Positions 16,371-23,664 of a stretch of 34,851 nucleotides of DNA are shown piece by piece. The notes under the pieces are model-generated. The model was not told the origin of the DNA and searched no databases. It worked only from the letters and a program-made list of their open reading frames with translations. A program made the translations under genes and the position numbers. Origin of the DNA: Pseudomonadota bacterium. GTDB lineage: Bacteria > Pseudomonadota > Gammaproteobacteria > Pseudomonadales > Moraxellaceae. The stretch is from contig JAJXWR010000021.1 of NCBI GenBank assembly GCA_021781515.1, positions 1-34,851 on the forward strand, given 5' to 3'. Positions within the stretch are counted from its first letter, which is position 1. Each line of letters opens with the position of its first letter.

Positions 16371-18203
16371 TTAAAAACGATAGTGACCTTCAATAATATT
16401 ATTATAGATCTCCGGTGTCAGTTCAGTATAAACATGCGTACCGGGCAAACACAGGTACAGTGCATCAGTTCCTGTTAGTGCCGGATCAAAGCCTTCTTTT
16501 TTCAGGTTGACTTTCTGATATTTGAAAGTTCCTGTGGTTTCCATTTTTTTCATGACCCGAATAAACAGGGGAACCGCGAAAGGGGGAAGCTCTTTGCGCA
16601 GGTATTCATAGAGCATATGAAAATCAATGTGGTGAATCCCATCCCGTAGTGTTACGGCCGCCATCCCTGCTCGACCATTCGTTCCGGGAATTTCAACACC
16701 ATAAACCACGGCATCGGTCAGTTGACCAAAAACCCCCATAATATTTTCAACTTCTGTGGTTGATACGTTTTCACCCTTCCAGCGGAAGGTATCCCCGGTA
16801 CGATCGACAAACTGCGCATGGCGAAATCCAATATCACGCAACAGATCCCCGGTGTTGAAGTAGCGGTCACCTTTGACAAAGACGTCTTTTAAAATACAGG
16901 CTTCATTTTTGGCCGCATCGGTATAGCCATCAAAAGGTGATTTATCTGTAATTTCTGCAATCAGTAATCCGGCTTCTCCTGGACGGACGGTGCGCAAGAA
17001 ACCATCCGGGCTGCGAGCGGGTTGTTCCGTGTCTTTGTCATAGGCAACGATACAATAAGGCAGTGGAGAAAATCCAACCGTGTTGTCAAAATTAAACAGG
17101 TTGGTAAAACCGATATTGCCTTCACTAGAGGCGTACAGTTCCAGCACTTCTTCAATACCAAAGCGCTGCTTGAAGGGTTTCCAGATCCCTGGGCGTAACC
17201 CGTTGCCGATAATTTTAGTCGCCCGGTGCTGCCGGTCACGATCATCGGCTGGCAGTTCCATCAGGTAACGACATAATTCACCAACATAGCCAAAACTGGT
17301 GGCCTGAAATTTTCGAATGTCATTCCAGAATTCCCGGGCTGAAAACTTACGGCGTAGTGCAATACCGGCACTGCCGGCAATACAGGATCCCCAGCAGACG
17401 ACCATGGCAGTGGCATGATACAGGGGCAGGGTATTATAAAGAATGTCATGTTTACCAAAACGCACCGTACCTAGGCCGAAGGCACCATAGGCCTTCATCC
17501 AGCGTCCATGCGTAAAGATCGCGGCTTTGGGAAGTCCAGTGGTGCCTGATGTATATACGTAAAACAAACCATCCTTGCGGCGAATCTGTTGGGTGGTTGA
17601 TGGATTAAATAGCGGACAACGATCAATGGCGGTTTGCAGATTGATCATTCCTGCAGGGGCTTCTCCGGGATTTTGCTGCACGTCCTGATCCGCAAACCAG
17701 TAAACGGCACCCTGATCAATACTCAGATTTGGATGTACCTCAGTAAATGGCTGAATCAGTTCATCGCCAAGAATCACGGCGCGAGGCTTGACCAGATTGA
17801 TAGAATGAGTCAGTACCCGATCCCGTTGCGAGGTATTCACCAAGGCGGCCACCACACCAATTTTGGCCAGAGCGATAGCAATCGCCAATAGTTCAGGACG
17901 ATTTTCCATTAAAACAGCAACGACATCCCCTTTGGCAAAACCCTGCATCAAAAAATAATGCGCAATCCGGTTGGCCCATTGATTAAACTGGGTGTAAGTG
18001 TAACGTTGCTCTTGATACAGCACCGCCGGGCCATGGGGATTGTGACGCGTGGCCTGTTCAAATGCCCAGCCAAGACCCACAGTTTTGTTCGGATCTGTAT
18101 CCTTACTGATGCGCAACCCCTTCAACATAGTGGGTAAATGGGTCAGGAACCCGGGTACTTTTCGGGCTACCTGCGATAAAGTGATAACATCGTCCTGGCT
18201 CAT
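16371..18203 (-). CDS. Long-chain acyl-CoA synthetase, FATP/FadD6 type
   Basis: A 610-residue AMP-forming enzyme that activates long or very long chain fatty acids to CoA thioesters. Seen: the ATP-binding P-loop YTSGTTGLPKAAIFTHGRW (about residues 216-235), the LYASSEGNIGFTN region, FNTGDLLRDIGFRHAQFVDR with the adenylate-binding Asp, and WKGENVSTTEVENIMG, the linker of this family. I start at the ATG at 18203 because GAGGAA lies just upstream and MSQDDVITLSQVARK fits the family beginning; the frame itself is open for another 31 codons. No frameshift was noticed. Its partner is unclear: the only gene downstream on the same strand is the small PstS-like one. Confidence 0.93.
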   Translation of the reverse strand: MSQDDVITLSQVARKVPGFLTHLPTMLKGLRISKDTDPNKTVGLGWAFEQATRHNPHGPAVLYQEQRYTYTQFNQWANRIAHYFLMQGFAKGDVVAVLMENRPELLAIAIALAKIGVVAALVNTSQRDRVLTHSINLVKPRAVILGDELIQPFTEVHPNLSIDQGAVYWFADQDVQQNPGEAPAGMINLQTAIDRCPLFNPSTTQQIRRKDGLFYVYTSGTTGLPKAAIFTHGRWMKAYGAFGLGTVRFGKHDILYNTLPLYHATAMVVCWGSCIAGSAGIALRRKFSAREFWNDIRKFQATSFGYVGELCRYLMELPADDRDRQHRATKIIGNGLRPGIWKPFKQRFGIEEVLELYASSEGNIGFTNLFNFDNTVGFSPLPYCIVAYDKDTEQPARSPDGFLRTVRPGEAGLLIAEITDKSPFDGYTDAAKNEACILKDVFVKGDRYFNTGDLLRDIGFRHAQFVDRTGDTFRWKGENVSTTEVENIMGVFGQLTDAVVYGVEIPGTNGRAGMAAVTLRDGIHHIDFHMLYEYLRKELPPFAVPLFIRVMKKMETTGTFKYQKVNLKKEGFDPALTGTDALYLCLPGTHVYTELTPEIYNNIIEGHYRF

Positions 18204-18316
18204 GGTATTCCTCAATAATGATGGAGACGGGTTGTATGTCCGTTGATAACATTTAAGTGTAGCCTCTCGTGACCGAGTCTGCACGGCTGTAGTCATTCTA
18301 GTGCATTGAACCTAAG

Positions 18317-18341
18317 ACACAGGGTGACCCTGTGTTTTTTT
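18317..18341 (+). terminator. Plus-strand rho-independent terminator
   Basis: Perfect ACACAGGG-TGA-CCCTGTGT hairpin followed by six T. It faces the plus strand although the gene to its left is on the minus strand; it may stop antisense transcription across the synthetase gene. Confidence 0.7.
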
Positions 18342-18750
18342 CATGTGCCGCCGGTTAATCTCATTAACCACCTTGCTGTCACCATGGGGAGGAAAAGGCG
18401 AAATTGATTTTGACCTGGATTTGTTCTGTATTATATATTTTTGTATTTGTATAATTAAAACATTATTGATTATACTATAAAATACAAGAGCAAAAAGGAT
18501 TTATGCTTGGGTTTTGCCCAATGGGATTACTGTTCATTATATGCACATTGTAACTGCCGGTGGTGAGCCATCTGAGGTGGTAAAACAGTCCATTAAACTG
18601 AACTACGTCCCTAAAATCAGGGTACATTCGCCAGTGTTGCGGAGGATGGCGGAGAATTCGCGTCGGGTTAATGACGGACCCTGGATTGCCTCAGCTGTCA
18701 TGCAGTGATGGATAATTTAAGATTTTTGGACAGGAACTAAGGAATGGTTT
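18342..18750. other. Gene-free stretch upstream of apt, with a probable promoter
   Basis: AT-rich around 18420-18490. TTGTAT (18447-18452), an 18-bp spacer and TATACT (18471-18476) may start the apt transcript, giving a leader of about 270 nt. A 64-residue frame (from 18514) in this leader is unrecognised. Confidence 0.4.
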
Positions 18751-19269
18751 ATGCAATTTGCTGATTTAGAAGCACAAATTCGTCTGGTTATGGACTTTCC
18801 GAAAGCCGGAATCTTGTTTCGTGATGTGATGCCTTTATTGCAGGCGGATTATCGTGCCACCGTGAATGCACTGGCGCAACTGTTGAGTGAGGCAGAGTGG
18901 CAGCAGATCGATGCCGTGGTTGGCATTGAAGCACGGGGGTTTTTATTGGCCTCCGGGTTGGCCTATGCCCAAGACAAGGGGCTACTCGTGGTGCGTAAGC
19001 CGGGTAAATTACCTCCTCCGTGTTTTGAACAACGTTACACCCTGGAATACGGTCAGGATGCGTTGCAGATTGCCGCACAATTACCGCCACAGCGTGTGTT
19101 GATTGTCGATGATGTATTGGCCACAGGGGGGACAATGCGCGCCTGCTGCGCTCTGTGTGAAAAGGCAGGGCATACAGTCAGCGAATCAATGACGCTCATC
19201 AATCTAGAGTCACTGAATAACTTCTGTTGGCAGGGGCGTAGTGTCCGGGCATTATGGGGCTATCGATAG
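18751..19269 (+). CDS. apt: Adenine phosphoribosyltransferase
   Basis: A 172-residue protein of normal length. It makes AMP from adenine and PRPP in the cytoplasm. Seen: DFPKAGILFRDVMPLL at the start, the GIEARGFLLASGLAYA segment, VRKPGKLPPP, and the PRPP-binding loop VLIVDDVLATGGTM near residues 114-127. The start has AAGGAA six bases upstream. The next gene encodes a nucleosidase of the kind that releases adenine, so the two probably form an adenine salvage unit. Confidence 0.95.
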   Translation: MQFADLEAQIRLVMDFPKAGILFRDVMPLLQADYRATVNALAQLLSEAEWQQIDAVVGIEARGFLLASGLAYAQDKGLLVVRKPGKLPPPCFEQRYTLEYGQDALQIAAQLPPQRVLIVDDVLATGGTMRACCALCEKAGHTVSESMTLINLESLNNFCWQGRSVRALWGYR

Positions 19270-19343
19270 TGAATAATCGCCGTATCCATGAATATACTGT
19301 GCACTAATTTGAATTAGCTGAAAAAGAGCGGGGACGCTGGTTG

Positions 19344-19943
19344 ATGTTTAAAAAAAATGTGTTGTTGGTTATGGCGTTGTCTGATGAAAACGAGGGGAAT
19401 CGCCTCGGGGAGTTTGCTGAAGTTTTGTATACCGGTGTGGGAAAAATCAATGCCACCCTGAAATTGACCGAGGCATTGCTGCAACGAGACCGGGAAGATT
19501 TACTGGTGGTGAACGTTGGTTCTGCCGGTTCACATCGTTTTAGTGCCGGAACGGTGGTCTGTGCCCATCGTTTTTTTGAACGGGACATGGATGCCTCGGC
19601 GCTGGGCTGCCTGCCCGGCCAGACGCCGTTTGAGGAACATGTTTATCTGGACGTTGGTCTGTCAATGGAAAATCTGCCATTGGCGACCTGTTTTACCGGC
19701 GATAGTTTTGTCAGCCAGCTAACGACGGAGCCGCTGTATGAGCTTATCGACATGGAAGCCTATGCCTTGGCGAAAACCTGCCATTATTTCAATGTGCCAT
19801 TTGTCTGTATCAAATATGTAACGGATGGGGCGGATGGCCAGGCAGCCACTGACTGGCGACAATCGTTGGTGCTCGCCACTGACCAGTTGGTGGGTACTTT
19901 GCGGCAGAGTCGGATCTGGCTTGATCATCATAAGAGCGGTTAA
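19344..19943 (+). CDS. MTA/SAH-nucleosidase-like purine phosphorylase-superfamily enzyme
   Basis: A 199-residue protein. Seen: VLYTGVGKINATLKL (substrate loop), LLVVNVGSAGSHRFSAGTVV, ELIDMEAYALAKTC with the ribose-binding MEA, and CIKYVTDGADGQAA with the general-acid Asp. These are the motifs of the MtnN/PNP_UDP_1 superfamily. It is about 30 residues shorter than typical MtnN, so I do not assign the gene name. Family reaction: hydrolysis of methylthioadenosine or adenosylhomocysteine to free adenine. It lies 74 nt after apt on the same strand, and APT would recycle that adenine. A TTG three bases earlier is an alternative start; no strong ribosome site is visible. It converges on the regulator gene at 19967 with 23 nt between stops. 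Confidence 0.82.
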   Translation: MFKKNVLLVMALSDENEGNRLGEFAEVLYTGVGKINATLKLTEALLQRDREDLLVVNVGSAGSHRFSAGTVVCAHRFFERDMDASALGCLPGQTPFEEHVYLDVGLSMENLPLATCFTGDSFVSQLTTEPLYELIDMEAYALAKTCHYFNVPFVCIKYVTDGADGQAATDWRQSLVLATDQLVGTLRQSRIWLDHHKSG

Positions 19944-19966
19944 ATGTCGCTGCCTTTGCAGGTGGA

Positions 19967-20659
19967 CTAATCGATGAATTTATAACCCATACTGTAGATT
20001 GCCTGAATAAATTCAGCATCGGGACGAATTTCATGCAGTTTTTTGCGCAGATTTTTGATATGCGTATCAATCATCCGGTCTGAAATGCTCGTATCATCCG
20101 GATAAGCACGGCTCAGTAGTTGTTCCCTGGAAAACAGATACCCAGGTTGTGACAGTAGTATCTGCAATACCTTGAATTCTTTGGGTGTCAAGGTCAAGGG
20201 CTGCTGATCCAGTTCACATTCGAACCGTTCCGCATTCAAGCGAATTCCGGCATGCTGTAGATCGCTGTCCGTTGTTTGTACCGGGTCGGGAGTTGTTGTT
20301 ACCCGACGCAAGACATTTTTAACACGGGCTACGACTTCTCTTGGACTAAAAGGTTTGCAGATATAATCATCGGCACCCAGTTCCAGACCAATCAAGCGGT
20401 CGATTTCTTCGGCGCGAGCGGTAATTATCAGGATCGGCACACTGGAAAACCGGCGGATAGCCCGGCAAATATCCAGACCATCCATTCCGGGAAGCATCAG
20501 ATCGAGCAGAAGCAGGGCGGGTGCCTGTTTGGACACGGCGGCAACAATCCCCTGTCCGTCAGCAAAGACGCGAACGTTAAAACCGGCCTGACTGAGGTAG
20601 GCAGACAGTACGGCACTAATACGTTCTTCGTCTTCTATGATCCATATTTCCGACATCAT
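19967..20659 (-). CDS. OmpR/PhoB-family response regulator
   Basis: A 230-residue protein: receiver domain (residues 5-118) with acidic pair EDEE, phosphoacceptor Asp 53 in LLLLDLMLPGMDG, Thr in LIITARAEE and Lys in DYICKPFSP. A winged-helix DNA-binding domain follows (LTPKEFKVLQILLSQPGYLF, SDRMIDTHIKNLRKKLHEI, SMGYKFID). It resembles BaeR. The ATG has AGGAG a few bases upstream and lies 44 nt inside the end of the kinase gene, so the two are co-translated. Last gene of the eight-gene operon; likely autoregulatory (inference). Confidence 0.95.
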   Translation of the reverse strand: MMSEIWIIEDEERISAVLSAYLSQAGFNVRVFADGQGIVAAVSKQAPALLLLDLMLPGMDGLDICRAIRRFSSVPILIITARAEEIDRLIGLELGADDYICKPFSPREVVARVKNVLRRVTTTPDPVQTTDSDLQHAGIRLNAERFECELDQQPLTLTPKEFKVLQILLSQPGYLFSREQLLSRAYPDDTSISDRMIDTHIKNLRKKLHEIRPDAEFIQAIYSMGYKFID

Positions 20660-22151
20660 CGGTCTCCTGAGGGGATAGTTGTGGGGTCGGTAGGGCGCTG
20701 CAGTTGCGTGGAAAAGTGATGGATACCCTTAACCCGCCCAAAGGCGAATGACTAACAACAATAGTGCCTTCATGGGCATGAACAATGGCTTGACACAGCG
20801 AAAGCCCCAAACCACTACCACCATTTTTGCGTGTTCTTGAGGTATCCAGACGAAACAGTCTTTCAAAGAGGCGATTGAGTGCCCAGTCGGGCACACCGGG
20901 AGCACTGTCATCAAAGAGAACGATAATGTGCTGTGCCGTCGCCTCCATCTGGATGTTTAATTGACCGGGAGCCTCGGTGTAGCGGATGCTGTTTTCCAGC
21001 AAATTGGCAAATAACTGGTGCAATCGCTGTGGATCGCCATGTACGCCGAGCGGTGTGTCTGGCACATTCAGGCTGAGGCTAAGTGGTTTCTGTTGCAGGC
21101 GTGTATGATAAGCGATTGTGCTCTGACGTAAAATTTCAATGAGATTGATGGGTTGTTTACGATAATTCAGTGCACCCAAATCACTTAAAGTCAGTTCCTG
21201 CAGATCTTCGACTAACTGGCTGAGGGAGAGTACATCCTGATGCAATAATTGCACCCGTTGGGTACTCAAGGGATAGATTCCATCCAGAATGGATTCCAGT
21301 TCAGCCCGCAAGATGGTGAGCGGGGTACGTAACTCATGCGAGATATCAGCCATCCAGCGCGCCTGATGGCTACGGCTTTGTTCTAATGCCAGCGCCAGCT
21401 GATTAAAATCCCGCACCAGTTGCCCAAGTTCATCATGGCGTTCTTCGCCCAGATGGATTTGGTAATTGCCAGCGGACAGTGCTGCGTAGGCACGGATCAG
21501 TTGCCGAATGGGGGCCAGCAGGTGCCCGGTTAATGCAAAAGCCACCAGTGCACACAGGAGCAGTTCCATGCAGGCCACGTAAAGAATCAGGCGGTACTGT
21601 GAGTGTAAAAAACTGAAAGTCTGATCTTGTTCCAATGTGGGGCGGCGATGGACGTAGAGCCAGCCCAGATGCTGCTGACCCACATCAATCGATTGCCGCA
21701 AGTCATCGGGACTGATTTGCGGATTACCAAACACCAGTTGATCGTGGGCATCAAACAGGGAAGTTCGGGGCCCCATTTCTCCGAGGATCACCTGTAAATT
21801 GAGGCGGTGCGGCCGATTGAAAGGAGCGGGGCCAGCGAGTGGTGGACGCCGTGGATCGTCAGAGATCCGGGACGGGCCAGCGCCAGGGATACCAATCTGC
21901 TCCAGTGTCGCTTCCCAGGATCCGTATTGCAGACAAAGGCGACCCAATTGCTGAGCCGCCTGTTGTACCTTATGGTGATCACGTTCTGCCAGAAATCCGG
22001 GATAGCCTGCCACCAGGTTCCATTGCAGTACCGCAATCATGGCCAGTAGCGCAAAAAGAGTGGGCAGCAGCATAGCAAAAAACAGCTTGCTAAAAATTCG
22101 CATCGGCAACTCTGGACACATGATCAAGAAATAACCGCAACTGTTGCTCAT
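20616..22151 (-). CDS. Inner-membrane sensor histidine kinase (BaeS-like)
   Basis: A 511-residue protein: TM1 about residues 19-45, a periplasmic sensing domain to about 186, TM2 187-212, HAMP 213-262, then the H-box MADISHELRTPLTIL with phosphorylated His 272. The ATPase domain has NLLENSIRYTEAPG (N-box), FDDSAPGVPD (G1) and GGSGLGLSLCQAIVHAHEG (G2). The ATG at 22151 overlaps the TPR gene stop (ATGA), suggesting coupling; an internal ATG at 22103 (MRIFSKLFFAM) is nearer the membrane helix and equally possible. Sitting last with its regulator in the operon, it may sense the cell-envelope state affected by the M23/OMP products (inference). Confidence 0.94.
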   Translation of the reverse strand: MSNSCGYFLIMCPELPMRIFSKLFFAMLLPTLFALLAMIAVLQWNLVAGYPGFLAERDHHKVQQAAQQLGRLCLQYGSWEATLEQIGIPGAGPSRISDDPRRPPLAGPAPFNRPHRLNLQVILGEMGPRTSLFDAHDQLVFGNPQISPDDLRQSIDVGQQHLGWLYVHRRPTLEQDQTFSFLHSQYRLILYVACMELLLCALVAFALTGHLLAPIRQLIRAYAALSAGNYQIHLGEERHDELGQLVRDFNQLALALEQSRSHQARWMADISHELRTPLTILRAELESILDGIYPLSTQRVQLLHQDVLSLSQLVEDLQELTLSDLGALNYRKQPINLIEILRQSTIAYHTRLQQKPLSLSLNVPDTPLGVHGDPQRLHQLFANLLENSIRYTEAPGQLNIQMEATAQHIIVLFDDSAPGVPDWALNRLFERLFRLDTSRTRKNGGSGLGLSLCQAIVHAHEGTIVVSHSPLGGLRVSITFPRNCSALPTPQLSPQETDDVGNMDHRRRRTY

Positions 22152-22756
22152 AGCCCCACATAGAGCCTGGCCTCCTGGTTTCCGGGACTGAGCCGAAGTA
22201 CCTGCTGATAAGACAATCGGGCCTGTGTTGCATTACCTAGCCATTTTTCTGCCCGAGCCAAGTACAGCCACGGATAAATTTCACTGGGGAAGCGTTTGCT
22301 TAACTTTATAGAACGGTTATAGAGTCCCGTCCAGTTTTTCAAGGCTTCTTCGCATTGCATGAGGTGTAATTCCAGTAAATAATTATCACCACTTTCCAGT
22401 GCCTGTTGACCGATACGACGGGCTTCCTGCCAACGTTCCTGTGCCATACGCACTAACATCATGCCCATACGGGCATCCAGGGAATCTGGGTTCAGAGCCA
22501 GGCTCTCTGCATAGGCATTCCACGCTGCATTAAACTGGTTCTGGCGGTAAAACAGCCACCCTTCGCGTAAAAGGATCAACGGCCGTGAGTCATTATCACC
22601 TGAAAGACTTTGTAAGGCGGCCAGCGCCCCATTCAGATCTCCAGTGGCTTCCCGGGTATAGGAGGTCTGCCACAGGGGAAGCTCAGAGGCGGCCTGGGCG
22701 TGGAGGCCTGTACTGCCTAAAAGAAGCAAGGTCAGAGCAATGGATGATGTTTTCAT
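22148..22756 (-). CDS. Exported TPR-repeat protein
   Basis: A 202-residue protein with a clear signal peptide (MKTSSIALTLLLLGSTGLHAQA). Tetratricopeptide-type helices follow: AFNAAWNAYAESLALNPDSL-like repeats near residues 75-105 and ATQARLSYQQVLRLSPGNQEA near the end. TPR domains hold protein complexes together; here the location is periplasmic or outer-membrane-attached. I start at 22756 because GAGGATT precedes that ATG and the signal peptide begins there. It follows the outer-membrane-like gene by 26 nt and overlaps the kinase gene by 4 nt. No partner is known; the neighbouring OMP-like and M23 proteins are the obvious candidates. Confidence 0.82.
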   Translation of the reverse strand: MKTSSIALTLLLLGSTGLHAQAASELPLWQTSYTREATGDLNGALAALQSLSGDNDSRPLILLREGWLFYRQNQFNAAWNAYAESLALNPDSLDARMGMMLVRMAQERWQEARRIGQQALESGDNYLLELHLMQCEEALKNWTGLYNRSIKLSKRFPSEIYPWLYLARAEKWLGNATQARLSYQQVLRLSPGNQEARLYVGL

Positions 22757-22782
22757 AATAAATCCTCGTTGTGGTTGCAGCA

Positions 22783-23664
22783 TTAAAAATGCACCTTCAG
22801 ATCCAGAGTCATTTGCGTCTGCAGGTAGTGTTTTCCAGTTAATGACGAATTAAAATCGCTTGACTCGATGCTATAGCCCAGATCGGCAGCTTTTCCTGAA
22901 TACCAGCGAGCGCCAAGGCGTATCCACCAGTGTTGCGGATCACTCAGGTTGTAAACGATGGGCTGGTTGGCATCGACAGCATAAATGCGTCGCCCTCCAC
23001 CAACGCTCAGGTAGGTGGTTTCTAACTGCCCTGGGGCGGCCGTGTCAGGCCAGTGTTGCACTGTCAGTTCTGCACTTCGCTGCGGTGTTTGTGAGGCAGA
23101 AGCGATAGTTTGTTGCAGTACGGCGAAGGTCAGTGCGGTGTGTTGATCAACACAGTTCCAGGTGACATAGGCACCAGGCTGTTTCACCTGGATCGATGGC
23201 TGATACCAGGAACTGGCCCAGGAACCCCCCGCAGACAACTGCCCTGAATACGGCAGATAATCCAGATTCAGGGTCATGATATGCCCTTGGCGTTGGTCAG
23301 AGTAATTGACGGAACTGTCTTGCACCCGCATGTATCCCGGACGCCAGTTCAGCGATCCTCCCAGAAAATCGCTGTCAGTACGCCAGCGCAGCTGAACCAG
23401 TTGCTGATTTTGTGCAAGTCTCGGTAGGGCATACTGATTCAGCCGCAGCGTATCAGTGCCTAGCCGCAGCCCCCAGCGGTCCGTGGGCTGCAGGTCCATT
23501 ATTACCCCGGTATCCATCAGACTGTGGCGTAAGGTGGACTGGGTGTAGCGCCCACCACTGGTATATAAATCCACATCACCGTCAAACGGAGCCGCCTGGC
23601 CACAGAGACTTAACAGCAGTGCAGCGTAAAACGCCTGATTCATAGGAGATGGACTGGATTTCAT
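22783..23664 (-). CDS. Probable outer-membrane beta-barrel protein, unknown function
   Basis: A 293-residue protein with a signal-peptide-like start (MNQAFYAALLLSLCGQAAPF within the first 30 residues). Alternating polar/aromatic strands follow (RWGLRLGTDTLRL, FLGGSLNWRPGYM, QTQMTLDLKVHF), and the chain ends in Phe, the typical C-terminal signature for BAM-inserted barrels. I know no named family for it. The ATG overlaps the stop of the urea-transporter/M23 gene (ATGA) and CCGGAG lies upstream. The paired export of this protein and the TPR protein suggests an outer-membrane arm of the operon's system (inference). Confidence 0.7.
   Translation of the reverse strand: MKSSPSPMNQAFYAALLLSLCGQAAPFDGDVDLYTSGGRYTQSTLRHSLMDTGVIMDLQPTDRWGLRLGTDTLRLNQYALPRLAQNQQLVQLRWRTDSDFLGGSLNWRPGYMRVQDSSVNYSDQRQGHIMTLNLDYLPYSGQLSAGGSWASSWYQPSIQVKQPGAYVTWNCVDQHTALTFAVLQQTIASASQTPQRSAELTVQHWPDTAAPGQLETTYLSVGGGRRIYAVDANQPIVYNLSDPQHWWIRLGARWYSGKAADLGYSIESSDFNSSLTGKHYLQTQMTLDLKVHF

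Noticed and set aside
18514-18708. 64-residue plus-strand ORF before apt as a leader peptide or small gene
   Set aside because: TTG start, no ribosome site and no recognised family; it may just be leader sequence or a remnant.
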